A DNA stretch of 64,000 bases from Myxococcota bacterium (GTDB lineage: Bacteria; Myxococcota_A; UBA796; JAFGLY01): NCBI GenBank assembly GCA_024276675.1, contig JAJRWT010000032.1:310001-374000 (forward strand), read 5' to 3'. Positions within the stretch are counted from its first letter, which is position 1, and every line of letters begins with the position of its first letter. Under the pieces are notes generated by a model, which was not told the origin of the DNA, searched no databases, and saw only the letters and a program-made list of their open reading frames with translations. The translations under genes and the position numbers were made by a program. Below, in pieces: positions 18,166-27,500 of the stretch.

Positions 18166-20577
18166 ATGTCCCGCCACCCCAGCAAGGCAGGCCCCGATTC
18201 CGGTGGGTTGGCAGAGCTGCGCTGCGTGGGCCGCTCCGCACCCAGGGTGGATGCCCGCGAAAAAACCACCGGCGCCGCTGCCTTCCTGGACGATCTCCCC
18301 TTCGCGGGCCTGCTGCACGCCGCCATACACCGTTCCACCCGCCCGCACGCACTGATACAGGATCTGCACACGCAAGATGCCAGGGCCCTCCCAGGGGTGG
18401 TGGATGTCCTGTGCGCTGAGCAGCTTCCCTTCCGCATCGGTGAGTGTCTGCGGGATCACGCCGTCCTGGCCGGGGGAAAGGTGCGCTACGTGGGTGAACC
18501 CGTGGCGGTGGTGGTGGCTCTCGATGCCCTGGCGGCCAGGCGCGGCGCGGAGCTGGTTCGTCCCCGGTACCACGATCTGCCGGCGGTTTTCGACGTGGAC
18601 GAGGCCATGGCCCCCGGTGCCCCCCTGGTCCACCCCGATCTCGCCTCCTACCGGGTTCTTCCCAGCTACCATCCCTCCCCCGGCACCAACGTCTTCCACA
18701 GCTACCGAGCTTCCCGCGGCGATCCCGACGCCATCTTCCGTAGATCCGACTCCAGCAGGGCCGTATTCGTCCACAGGGGTACCTACGACCTTCCCCACAT
18801 CGCCCACGCGCAACTGGAACCCCACGGCGCCGTGGCTCTCTGGACCGGCCCCCGGGATCTCACCACCTGGTGCTGCGCCCAGTCCCCGCACCTGGTTCGC
18901 AAGGTCCTGGCCGAGATGTTCCAGATCCCCATGACCCGCGTGCGTGTGGTGGTGCCCTACATCGGTGGCGGCTTCGGGGGCAAGTCCGACACCACCGTGG
19001 AGCCGCTGGCGGCCGCCGTGGCCCGGGCCATGCCCGGAAGACCCGTGAAGCTGCTCCTGAGCCGCGAAGAGATGTTCTTCGGCACGCTGCTGGGTCGCGG
19101 TTGCCGAGCCCGCCTGGAGACCGCCCACGACCCCCGTGGCAGGCTGCTGGCGGCCCGCGCATTGCTGGCCTTCGCCTGCGGCGCCTGCGGCGACTACGGG
19201 ATAAACGTGGTGGAGGGCGCGGGCCACGTCGCCCTGGGCCCCTACCGGGTTCCCCATTTCAAGGTGGAATCACGAGCCGTATACACCAATACTCCCTTCA
19301 TCGGAGCTTTCCGGGGTTACGGCCACCCCGAGGTACACTGGGCCATGGAGCGCCACCTGGACCACGTAGCCCAGCGCATGGGCCTGGATCCCACGGAACT
19401 CCGCCGAATCAACCTCCTGGCCCCCGGCGATGAGCACGTGACGGGCCAGTTGGTGGAACCTGAACACGGAGATCTAAGCGCTTGCCTGGACGCCGCCTCA
19501 TCCCAGCTCTCCCAGCCGGGCCTGCCGCCGCCGGAGCCCGGCTGGCGCCGGGGAAGCGCCCTGTGTCCCATGATGAAGGCCCCTGTCATGGCCACCAACG
19601 CATCCAGTGCAGCCAGCCTTCGCATGAACGGCGACGGCACCGTAGACCTGAGCGTGGGCGGCACCGAGATGGGCCAGGGTTCGGCCACGGCCCTCACACA
19701 GCTCGCTTCCCAGGCACTGGGGATGCCCCTGGAAAAGATCCGCTGCACTCCAGGCGTGGACACGGCCCATTCACCCTACGAGTGGCAGAGTGTCGGCTCC
19801 ACCACCACATGGAAGGTGGGCCAGGCCATCCGTGCCGCCGCCAGCCAACTGCTGCAGGCCCTCAAGACAAACGCCGCCCTGCGCCTGTCTGTTCCACCGG
19901 ACCAGGTTGGCTGGGACGGTAGCACCCTCTGGGATCTCCGGGATCCCTCCCGGCGGCTGGAACCTGCGGAGGTGGCGCTCAATGCCCTCTTCCAGGACGG
20001 CAGCGCGCTGGGAGGTCCCGTGGCCGGTTGGGGTACCTTCACGCCCTCGGGGCTCAACCACCCCGACGCCAACGGCCAGGGTCGCCTGGCCGCCGAGTGG
20101 ACCTTCGGCTGCCAGGGGGCCGTGATAGACGTGGACCTGGCCACGGGCCGGATTCGAGTCCTGCGCCTGGTCACCGCCCTGGACGTGGGCCGCGTCGTCA
20201 ACCCGCGCCTGGCCCGTGGGCAGGTTGTCGGGGCCATGGTCCAGGGTCTTGGCGCGGCTACCATGGAGCGCGTCATCTACGACTCCCAGGGCCGAATCCG
20301 CAACGCCGGCCTCAGCGACTACAAGATCCCCACCCCCAAGGACCTGGCCGACGTGGACCTGAGGGTGGTCTTCCTGGAGACCCCCTTCCCTGACGGGCCC
20401 TTCGGCGCACGATGCCTGGCGGAGCACGGGCTGGTGTCCGTGCCGCCCGCCATCGCCAACGCCCTTCGACAGGCCACCGGTCTGCACATGGACAGCCTCC
20501 CCATCACCGCGGACTCGGTGCTGTGCGCCATGTTGAAACATGGCCCGCAGCCAGACCGACACACCACCAACCCCTGA
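18166..20577 (+). CDS. molybdopterin-binding large subunit of a xanthine-dehydrogenase-type hydroxylase
   Basis: This 803-residue subunit carries the molybdenum centre of a xanthine-dehydrogenase-family enzyme, which adds a water-derived hydroxyl to a carbon next to ring nitrogen. Signatures are GGGFGGKSD near residue 267, GAFRGYGHPEVHWAM, GGTEMGQGSATAL and GSTTTW. A C-terminal GARCLAEHG near residue 750 holds the likely catalytic glutamate (the usual context is GVGEP, so this site differs slightly). The substrate cannot be assigned; xanthine, nicotinate and other heterocycles all use this fold. The ATG at 18166 has AGGGGA just upstream. An in-frame extension back to 18040 overlaps the cyclase gene and is not conserved. 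It overlaps the next gene by 38 bases. Confidence 0.9.
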   Translation: MSRHPSKAGPDSGGLAELRCVGRSAPRVDAREKTTGAAAFLDDLPFAGLLHAAIHRSTRPHALIQDLHTQDARALPGVVDVLCAEQLPFRIGECLRDHAVLAGGKVRYVGEPVAVVVALDALAARRGAELVRPRYHDLPAVFDVDEAMAPGAPLVHPDLASYRVLPSYHPSPGTNVFHSYRASRGDPDAIFRRSDSSRAVFVHRGTYDLPHIAHAQLEPHGAVALWTGPRDLTTWCCAQSPHLVRKVLAEMFQIPMTRVRVVVPYIGGGFGGKSDTTVEPLAAAVARAMPGRPVKLLLSREEMFFGTLLGRGCRARLETAHDPRGRLLAARALLAFACGACGDYGINVVEGAGHVALGPYRVPHFKVESRAVYTNTPFIGAFRGYGHPEVHWAMERHLDHVAQRMGLDPTELRRINLLAPGDEHVTGQLVEPEHGDLSACLDAASSQLSQPGLPPPEPGWRRGSALCPMMKAPVMATNASSAASLRMNGDGTVDLSVGGTEMGQGSATALTQLASQALGMPLEKIRCTPGVDTAHSPYEWQSVGSTTTWKVGQAIRAAASQLLQALKTNAALRLSVPPDQVGWDGSTLWDLRDPSRRLEPAEVALNALFQDGSALGGPVAGWGTFTPSGLNHPDANGQGRLAAEWTFGCQGAVIDVDLATGRIRVLRLVTALDVGRVVNPRLARGQVVGAMVQGLGAATMERVIYDSQGRIRNAGLSDYKIPTPKDLADVDLRVVFLETPFPDGPFGARCLAEHGLVSVPPAIANALRQATGLHMDSLPITADSVLCAMLKHGPQPDRHTTNP

Positions 20578-21535
20578 CAGGCGGGAAACCCACTTGTTCG
20601 AGCCCTACCGGTATTTCAGGCCCAGCACCATCGGGGAGGCCTCCCGGCTCCTGGCCTTCAATCCCACGGCCATGCTCCTGGCCGGGGGGACCGACCTGCT
20701 GGTAAAGATGCGGGAACGGGCCGTCACGCCAGGGGCCGTGGTGGACCTGAAGGGCATCCCCGAGCTGCGGAGCATTCGGCGGCAGAAGCACAACCTGCAC
20801 CTGGGCGCCCTCAGCACCGTCAGCGATATCCTCGTGTCCGGCCAACTGGCTGCGCGGTCTTCACCGAGTCACGCCGGCCACCCCCCTCCCCCTTCCACGA
20901 CCGCTCCCACCACGGGTCTCGGCTGCCTGCTGGACGCAGCCCGATCCTTCGCCTGCTTCGAAATACGCAACCGGGCCACCCTGGGGGGCAACCTGGCCAA
21001 CGCCTCGCCCGGTGCCGACCTGTCGGTCTGCCTCGTGGCGCTGGATGCCGTGGCCCTGGTGGCGGGCCATGACTCGCCGGGCCGGAGAATCCCCCTGGCT
21101 GATTTCTTCCGGGGCCCTGGGCGGACTGCTCTCGAACCGGGCGAAATACTGCTGGGCGTAGAGGTGCCGCAGCCGGAAGAGCTGCGATGCAGCGCCTATC
21201 AACGGCTGTCGCGCACCACGGGCATGGACCTGGCATCCGTGGGCATCGCGGTGGTTCAGCGTCGAGCCCCCGGCACATCCCGGCCCCGTATCAGCCTGGC
21301 CATGGGGGCCGTGGCCCCCACTCCCATTCGCTCCCCGGCGGCCGAGGCCATCTTGAACGCCGCTCCCATCACGCCCAGCACCGCGGTCCTGGCGGGTGAG
21401 GCCCTCACCAGGGACCTGTCGCCACGAGCCTCCAGTCTCAGGGCCAGCCCGGAATACAAGCTGGCGGTCCTCCCCCATCTCCTGGCGCGGGCGCTCGGCC
21501 GGATGGGCCTCCTGGCAGCAGAGCACATGTCTTGA
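20540..21535 (+). CDS. FAD-binding medium subunit of the molybdenum hydroxylase
   Basis: This 331-residue subunit has the FAD motifs LLAGGTDLLVKMR near residue 46 and RNRATLGGNLANASPGADL near 143. It passes electrons between the iron-sulfur subunit and the external acceptor. A Pro-, Ser- and Thr-rich stretch of about 25 residues (SSPSHAGHPPPPSTTAPTT) interrupts the region just before the second FAD motif, where homologues normally have a short turn. The start lies inside the end of the large-subunit gene (38-base overlap). The iron-sulfur gene follows after 22 bases. The three subunits are in the order large, FAD, 2Fe-2S. Confidence 0.9.
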   Translation: MARSQTDTPPTPDRRETHLFEPYRYFRPSTIGEASRLLAFNPTAMLLAGGTDLLVKMRERAVTPGAVVDLKGIPELRSIRRQKHNLHLGALSTVSDILVSGQLAARSSPSHAGHPPPPSTTAPTTGLGCLLDAARSFACFEIRNRATLGGNLANASPGADLSVCLVALDAVALVAGHDSPGRRIPLADFFRGPGRTALEPGEILLGVEVPQPEELRCSAYQRLSRTTGMDLASVGIAVVQRRAPGTSRPRISLAMGAVAPTPIRSPAAEAILNAAPITPSTAVLAGEALTRDLSPRASSLRASPEYKLAVLPHLLARALGRMGLLAAEHMS

Positions 21536-21557
21536 TCCCACTGCCCTCGAGGCGCCA

Positions 21558-22187
21558 GTGACTTCCTTCCCACGAGATATCGAAACCTGGATAAACGGCC
21601 TGCCCTACCGTTTCCCCACCGACCGGCCCCGAACCCTGCTGGAAATGCTGCGTCACGAGGCCGGCCTCACCGGTACCAAGAAGGGCTGCGGCAACGGCGA
21701 ATGCGGGGCCTGCACCGTGCTCCTGGACGGCCAACCGGTGCGGAGCTGCCTGGTTCTGGCCCAGGAAGCCCACGGACGGCGCATCACGACAATCGAGGGC
21801 TTGGCCGACAAGCATACCCTGCATCCAGTTCAACGAGCCTTCCACCGGGTGGCTGCGGTTCAATGCGGCTTCTGCACGCCTGGTTTCATATTGGCCATCG
21901 CCGCACTGCTGCAAAGAAACCCGGATCCCACGCGGGAAGAGGTGATGGAAGCACTGGGCGGCCACCTGTGCCGCTGTACCGGCTACGAGGCCATCTTCCA
22001 GGCGGTCGAGCTGCTGGCCCCCGGAGCCCTGCGAGCCCCCTCCCCCGGCCCGCCCCAGGGCCGCCGGCCCAGCGCGGATCCCTCGCGGCCAGCAGTACGG
22101 CCCACCCCAGCCGCCCCCCACGAAATGCAACCCGAAGACCATCCCCCGCAAACGCGGAACCCCAGCCTGGACGAGGTGGAGCGATGA
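21558..22187 (+). CDS. 2Fe-2S small subunit of the molybdenum hydroxylase
   Basis: This 209-residue subunit holds two 2Fe-2S clusters. The N-terminal ferredoxin-type cluster uses GCGNGECGACTV followed by a later SC. The C-terminal four-helix cluster uses QCGFCTPGF and HLCRCTGY. These match the family pattern in full. The C-terminus continues for about 55 residues past the usual end and is rich in Pro, Ala and Arg. It is probably disordered. The start is a GTG at 21558 with GAGG eight bases upstream; reading back to 21396 would overlap the FAD gene. Its stop overlaps the start of the amidohydrolase (ATGA), so the two are coupled. Confidence 0.9.
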   Translation: MTSFPRDIETWINGLPYRFPTDRPRTLLEMLRHEAGLTGTKKGCGNGECGACTVLLDGQPVRSCLVLAQEAHGRRITTIEGLADKHTLHPVQRAFHRVAAVQCGFCTPGFILAIAALLQRNPDPTREEVMEALGGHLCRCTGYEAIFQAVELLAPGALRAPSPGPPQGRRPSADPSRPAVRPTPAAPHEMQPEDHPPQTRNPSLDEVER

Positions 22188-23428
22188 ACTACGACCTGGT
22201 TGTACGTGCCGGCATCATCAGGGGCCGAGAAGACTCCGGGCCCATGGACATCGGCGTGAAAGACGGCATCATCGTTGCCACGGGGCCGTCCCTGGGAGCG
22301 GGAACGCAGGAACTGGAGGCCCGGGGCAAGCTCGTTGCGCCCAGCTTCGCGGACCCCCACGTCCACCTGGACAAGGCCCTTGTCAGCGAAACCGTCCGCC
22401 ACAACCTGTCCGGGACTCTGGGCGAGGCCATCGAGATCATCTGGGAAAGGAAACGAGCATACGACCCCCAGGAAATCCTGGAGCGTGGGCGTCGCGTGCT
22501 GCGCTGGGCCATCACCCACGGCACGACCGCCATGCGCAGCCACGCCGACGTGGACTCCATGGGCGGGCTGGTACCAGTGCAGGCTCTGCTGGCTCTCAAG
22601 AGGGAACACGCCGGCCTGGTGGACCTGCAGGTCGTGGCCTTTCCCCAGGAGGGCATCATCCAGGATCCGGGCACAAAGGATCTCATGCGTAAGGCCATGG
22701 AAATGGGAGCCGACTGCGTGGGTGGCATGCCCTACAACGAGCGCACTCCCGCCCACAGCCGTGAGCACATCGAGTTCTGCTTCCGACTGGCCCGTGACTT
22801 CGACGCCGACATCGACATGCACGTGGACGAAACCGACGACCCCGGAGCCAGGACCCTGGCGCTGCTGGCGGAAGCCACCTTGCGCCATGGCTGGCATGGC
22901 CGGGTCACCGCCGGCCACACCTGCGCACTGGCTGCCTACCCTACCCCCTACGCCGCCAAGGTCATGGGAATGGTCAAGGACGCCGGCATCCACATGATCA
23001 CCAACCCCGCCACCAACCTCATGCTGCAAGGGCGCTACGACCAGCAACCCATCCGTCGCGGCATCACCAGGGTCAAGGAACTGATGGCTCTGGGCGTCAA
23101 CGTCAGCTTCGGCCAGGACTGCCTGAAAGACACCTTCTACCCCACATTCGGCCAGGCTGACATGCTGGAGGTAGGCATGATAACCGCCCACGCCGCCCAG
23201 TTGTCCACCCCGCTGGAAGTGGACCGCCTCTTCGACATGCCCACGGTGAACGCCGCCAGGTTGATGGGTATCTCCGACTACGGTCTCGAAACCGGCTGCA
23301 AGGCCACTTTCAACATCCTGGACTGCAAGAGCGTCCAGGAGGCCTTCCGAACGCGCCCGGATCGGGTGGTGCTGCGGGAGGGCAGAGTGCTGGCCGAAAC
23401 CCGAACCGAGACCCTTTTCCATTTTTGA
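22184..23428 (+). CDS. cytosine-deaminase-like amidohydrolase
   Basis: This 414-residue metal hydrolase is very close in pattern to the E. coli CodA (cytosine deaminase) family. The metal ligands are in place: HVHLD at about 60, His in MHVDE at about 212, the AGHT His at about 243 and the Asp of GQDC at about 310. The FPQEG substrate loop is intact. The CodA FGHDD motif reads FGQDC here, so one polar position in the pocket differs. The family includes deaminases of cytosine, isocytosine, creatinine and triazine rings and some ring-opening amidohydrolases. The exact reaction cannot be read from sequence. The ATG at 22184 overlaps the stop of the iron-sulfur gene. It is the last gene of the plus-strand block and is convergent with a permease. 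Confidence 0.88.
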   Translation: MNYDLVVRAGIIRGREDSGPMDIGVKDGIIVATGPSLGAGTQELEARGKLVAPSFADPHVHLDKALVSETVRHNLSGTLGEAIEIIWERKRAYDPQEILERGRRVLRWAITHGTTAMRSHADVDSMGGLVPVQALLALKREHAGLVDLQVVAFPQEGIIQDPGTKDLMRKAMEMGADCVGGMPYNERTPAHSREHIEFCFRLARDFDADIDMHVDETDDPGARTLALLAEATLRHGWHGRVTAGHTCALAAYPTPYAAKVMGMVKDAGIHMITNPATNLMLQGRYDQQPIRRGITRVKELMALGVNVSFGQDCLKDTFYPTFGQADMLEVGMITAHAAQLSTPLEVDRLFDMPTVNAARLMGISDYGLETGCKATFNILDCKSVQEAFRTRPDRVVLREGRVLAETRTETLFHF

Positions 23429-23499
23429 TGGTTCCCACGCAAGAGGGCGGCGAATCACCATGGGCAGCCGCTTCCATGTTTCACCGCCCCCCTGCCGCC

Positions 23500-25746
23500 T
23501 CAATCGATGAGCCGGCCGGCGAAGGGGCCGGCGCTGCGCACCATTATGGTGGTGTGGAAGCCCTCGACCAACTTTTCGATTCGGCGGGCGTATTCCGGCT
23601 CTTCTCCGGGAGCGCACTCCTTCAGCCCAAGAAACACCACGTCCGCATCACGGCTCCTGGCGTGGATCACCTGGTTGGCGTCTCGGCCCGGCGGGCGTAT
23701 GATGACCTCGTGCTCCGCGGGAATCCTGGCCTCGGAGATCATCTGGCGGAGTCTACGTTCCATGGCGCCAGCATCGCTGGGCCGAGGGACGATGACGCGG
23801 ACGAATATCCGGGCGCTCTTCCACTCGGGGTTCAGGCGCAGCATGTGGGCCAGGAGCAGCATCAGATCGCCGTTGTGCTGCTGGCCCCGCCACCACAGGT
23901 CGATGCGCTTCCGGACAGGCGGCTCCTCCCAGCTTTGCAACCTGGCCAGTATGGTGTTGCGGCGGGTTCTTGACAGAGCCCTCATCATGGAGAGAAGCTT
24001 CTCCAGGTTTTCCCGCTTTTCCGGCCATCCGAACATCACCGTGTTGGCCTGGAGGCCGGCAAAGCCGGTGGCCTGGGCCACGCAGGTGACGCCGACGTCG
24101 AAGTCGGGTACGGTGTGGACCTCGCTGAAAGCCACCATGCCATGTTCATCCAGGGCGGAATCCATTTCTTCCAGCAAGGTGCTGGTTTTGCCCAGCGTGC
24201 ATTCCTGCTGTTCGTCCAGGAGATTCCCCCGCACAAGCTGGCACAGGGTCAGTATCCCGCGATTCTGGTTGAACCAGTTGGCCATGCGCACCAGGGCCAT
24301 GCGGCTGGAGGGATTGGCCGTGAACAACAGGATGTGGGGCCTGAAGTTGCGGGCCCTGTCGGACTTCAGCTTCCGGAGGTTCAGCAGGGCGAAGCGCGCC
24401 GTGGCCGTCCACATCCCGGCTCTCACGTCACCCCAGCTACTGCGCAGGGCCCTTCGCCTCAGGTACAGGTAGAGCAAGGCCTCCACGGCTATGGCGGCAA
24501 GGCAGACCCAGCGGTTGATGAGAAACATCACCACCACGGCGCCGAGACTGCCGGTCATGGAGACATACCAGGGAACCCTTATGGTGGGACGATACGAGGG
24601 ATCGCCCACCACCCTTTCCAGCGCAGCAGCCAGGTTCAGCGTGACATATAGGGTGAGGAAGAAGATGGTCACCCAGCGCCCCACGGCGTTGAGGTCGCCC
24701 AGAGCCACGGCCAGCAGCGCCATGGCCCCGGTGGCCCAGGTGGCGAGGGTGGGCTGGCCGGTGCGGCTGGTCTTGGCGAGAAATGCCGGAGCAAGGCCGT
24801 CGTTGGCCAGGGCCTGTAGTACCCTGGGCCCGCCCAGGGCGCTGCCGAAAGCGGAGGAGAGGATGGCCCCCCACATGCCGGGGTAGACGAATACGAAGCC
24901 CAGCAGGGCGACCTGGGTCCATATGGGAGGTGCGCTGGTGTCTATGACGGCCAATTCTTCTGGTGTGACCCGGTCGGTGATGGCCAGCAACAACGGGATG
25001 AGCAGGTAGATGAATGCTCCCGTCAGTACAGCGGCAATGGTCCCCCTGGGGATGGAGCGCCTGGGGTCCTTCAAGTCGCCGCTCATGCCGATTCCCGCGG
25101 TGAAGCCAGTCACGGCTGGGAAGAAGACAGCCAGCACGTACCAGAAGCCAGCCTCCGCCGAACGCTCGTAGTGGGGCACCATCTCTGGCGCGTGGTAGCC
25201 GCCGGAAAGCACGCCGCCCAGGAGGGCCAACAAGCTGGCTCCCACCGCCAGCATGATGGGTAGCTGCAGCTTCAGACTGAGTTCGGCACTCCTTCCAGCG
25301 ACGGCGGTGATGAGCACGATGATGAACGCGCTCATGAGCTGGATGGGTGGTTCTACAAGGGACGACGGCCAGAAAGGAGCCAGCGACTCGGCCAGGCCGA
25401 ACGCGTAGAGAGTGAGGCTCAGGGTGCGGCAGAGGAACAATGGTATGCCGATGGCACCGCCAAGTTCCAGCCCAAGGCTCCTGGACACCATGTAGTACTC
25501 ACCACCCACGCCCACCTTCATGTTGGTGGAAATGGCGGAGGCGCTCAGTCCTGTGATGAAGGTGATTCCGGAAGACAGGAGCACGATGAGCAGGGCCAGG
25601 GGAAGCCCCACGTTGCCCAGGACCCACCCGAAGCGCAGGTACATCATCACGCCCAGAATGGTAAGGACGCTGGGCGTATAGACACCCAGGAAGGTACCGA
25701 ATCGAGCTATGGGTTCGACTGCGATGCTGCCTGTGTTCCGAGACAT
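23500..25746 (-). CDS. cation-chloride-cotransporter-like APC permease with C-terminal cytoplasmic domain
   Basis: This 748-residue protein has an amino-acid-polyamine-cation superfamily core of about 12 membrane helices. It is followed by a cytoplasmic tail of about 280 residues. The first helix region, GVYTPSVLTILGVMMYLRFGWVLG, is typical of bacterial cation-chloride-cotransporter (SLC12-like) proteins, and a TVMFGWPEK-type motif in the tail supports this. The tail also has a universal-stress-like pattern (VRVIVPRPSD and a DVVFLGLKE block). Substrates of the bacterial members are largely unknown; ions or amino acids are possible. It faces the heterocycle cluster and could import its substrate, though convergent orientation argues for separate expression. 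Confidence 0.82.
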   Translation of the reverse strand: MSRNTGSIAVEPIARFGTFLGVYTPSVLTILGVMMYLRFGWVLGNVGLPLALLIVLLSSGITFITGLSASAISTNMKVGVGGEYYMVSRSLGLELGGAIGIPLFLCRTLSLTLYAFGLAESLAPFWPSSLVEPPIQLMSAFIIVLITAVAGRSAELSLKLQLPIMLAVGASLLALLGGVLSGGYHAPEMVPHYERSAEAGFWYVLAVFFPAVTGFTAGIGMSGDLKDPRRSIPRGTIAAVLTGAFIYLLIPLLLAITDRVTPEELAVIDTSAPPIWTQVALLGFVFVYPGMWGAILSSAFGSALGGPRVLQALANDGLAPAFLAKTSRTGQPTLATWATGAMALLAVALGDLNAVGRWVTIFFLTLYVTLNLAAALERVVGDPSYRPTIRVPWYVSMTGSLGAVVVMFLINRWVCLAAIAVEALLYLYLRRRALRSSWGDVRAGMWTATARFALLNLRKLKSDRARNFRPHILLFTANPSSRMALVRMANWFNQNRGILTLCQLVRGNLLDEQQECTLGKTSTLLEEMDSALDEHGMVAFSEVHTVPDFDVGVTCVAQATGFAGLQANTVMFGWPEKRENLEKLLSMMRALSRTRRNTILARLQSWEEPPVRKRIDLWWRGQQHNGDLMLLLAHMLRLNPEWKSARIFVRVIVPRPSDAGAMERRLRQMISEARIPAEHEVIIRPPGRDANQVIHARSRDADVVFLGLKECAPGEEPEYARRIEKLVEGFHTTIMVRSAGPFAGRLID

Positions 25747-25864
25747 CCGGCGCTACTAACCCGTTCAGCGTGACGAGTCAGAGGGGAGCGCATCGTCGGC
25801 CCGGCAACGCTGCTCCCGTGCCGGAGGTGGTGGCTGCATCCAGGAACCGGCCAGGAATGGCCAC

Positions 25865-27328
25865 TCAGATGCCCGCGTAGAAGTCCGAGAACAAAAAAGT
25901 TTCTCCGAAGATGTTTCCCATGTTGGCCTGCACTTCCCAGACGGTTTCGCCCTCAAGCGTGACTTCCCGCAGCAAACCGGCGGTTCCCCAGTTCACCAGC
26001 CTGTTCCCATTGGAAAGATCCCTGGCCAGGCCCAGTGAAATGGCGAAAAAGCCCTCCCCCTCGCCCTCGCTCCAGACCTGTTCCATGGTCCTGGTTTCCG
26101 GGTCCAGCGCGTATTCGACGGCGATGGTTTCTTCGTCGGTGGAGATGAGCAACAGGTGCCCTTCCGCGGTCCAACTGGCATCGTGGGGGTGCTTGAACGC
26201 GATGGAGCCTTCCGCCACGCGGTAGGGTTCCACTTCCTGGTAGCCGTGGTAGTTGAAATCGGCAGCGCCCCCCGGGTCTACGGAACTCGACTTTTTTGAT
26301 TCTTCGTCCAGCAGCACCAGGTCCTTGCCCAGGTAGGTTTCCAGTACCTCTCCGCTGGTGGCGTCGATCTTGAGAACGGCGTTGAGATTGCGCATGGCCA
26401 CCGTGAGAGTATCCGAGGCCTCGTCGTAGTGGATCGAGTTCATGTGGGTCCAGTCATAACCCTGGGTGTAGTAGCCGCTGTCCCACTGGTCGCTCTTGAT
26501 GGGCTCCGCCCAGTCCCAGGTGGAAAACAGGGTGTCCTCGGATTCGTCCGGATACACGATCTTGATGGCGTCACCCACCACGGAGACGGTCTTGCCTTCG
26601 TCTTCGTCGTACCAGTCGCGAACATCGGTGCTGATATAGGCCACGGCACCCTGCCCAAGCTGATCAAAGAAATGGTGGCTGCCAGGTGTGGGGATGGTTT
26701 CATCCACCTTGTTCGTGAAGGAGGTTTTCTTGAGGAAGCCCTCTTCGTGTTCTGTGTCGGTTTCGTTGTAGAGCATGCGGTTGGAGCCGTTCTTGAACTG
26801 CACCTCCATGGTGACATAGCCGTCCACCAGCATCTTGAACCACAGCCACTGGCCTTCCCGGTCGATGACGAAGAGAGTGGGAGCAGTTCCGGTGGAGGCC
26901 CCCATCAGGTAGGGTTCGTCCGAGAGCTTGTCCTGCTCCAGGACAGTAACGTTCCAATCCGGCAGATAGGAGGGAAGACCGCCGGTTTCAACCTGCTCGG
27001 TGGCGCTGTACTCCACTCCCCTGATAATGGTCACGGCCCTGATGTAGACATCGGACTGGAATGGAAGCCCCAGGAGCGTGAAGTCATGAACCCTTGTAGG
27101 TGTTTCTTCTACCTGGGTTGTCATCCCGTAGTCTTCTTCGGTGCCGTATTCGACGTAGCTGGTCCCGGCCACGTCGGTTTCCCAGTAGACCTCCACCAGG
27201 GAAGGGATGTTGTCGTTGACCTTGGTGTAGAGGTCAAAGTCCTGGTTGGAACAAGCTGAGAGAGCCAATGGCAACACCAGGAGCGTTGAACTCCTGGATG
27301 GATGCCTTGTTCTGGGGGCTGTATTCAA
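25865..27328 (-). CDS. arylsulfotransferase-like secreted lipoprotein
   Basis: This 487-residue protein has a lipoprotein signal ending in LALSAC. A fibronectin-like N-terminal domain (YWETDVAGTSYVEYG) is followed by a beta-propeller-like region. The block DWTHMNSIHYDE then TLTVAMRNLNAVLKID matches the arylsulfotransferase (ASST) propeller family, where it contributes active-site His and Arg residues. ASST moves sulfate between aryl sulfates and phenols in the periplasm. Family membership is clear at the fold level but activity is not shown. The start is a TTG at 27328 with GAGG about six bases upstream, because no ATG precedes the signal. No partner ASST oxidoreductase gene is nearby. Confidence 0.7.
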   Translation of the reverse strand: MNTAPRTRHPSRSSTLLVLPLALSACSNQDFDLYTKVNDNIPSLVEVYWETDVAGTSYVEYGTEEDYGMTTQVEETPTRVHDFTLLGLPFQSDVYIRAVTIIRGVEYSATEQVETGGLPSYLPDWNVTVLEQDKLSDEPYLMGASTGTAPTLFVIDREGQWLWFKMLVDGYVTMEVQFKNGSNRMLYNETDTEHEEGFLKKTSFTNKVDETIPTPGSHHFFDQLGQGAVAYISTDVRDWYDEDEGKTVSVVGDAIKIVYPDESEDTLFSTWDWAEPIKSDQWDSGYYTQGYDWTHMNSIHYDEASDTLTVAMRNLNAVLKIDATSGEVLETYLGKDLVLLDEESKKSSSVDPGGAADFNYHGYQEVEPYRVAEGSIAFKHPHDASWTAEGHLLLISTDEETIAVEYALDPETRTMEQVWSEGEGEGFFAISLGLARDLSNGNRLVNWGTAGLLREVTLEGETVWEVQANMGNIFGETFLFSDFYAGI

Positions 27329-27500
27329 CTGCCTCGTGCTCCTGCTGTGTCGTCCTGGTGGGTTTCTCCAGGAGGTCGCTCCCGACGCCCGCCGACCCCG
27401 TTGCTGGCCGATGTAGATAAGACCCTTGTCGGTTCACTGGGATTCCCGAAAGTTGACCATTGGCAGGCGCTCCGACTGGACTTCCAACTCCTGCAGAGAG

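Noticed and set aside
21396..21557. Longer 2Fe-2S subunit start
   Set aside because: The extension overlaps the FAD gene and has no family similarity.
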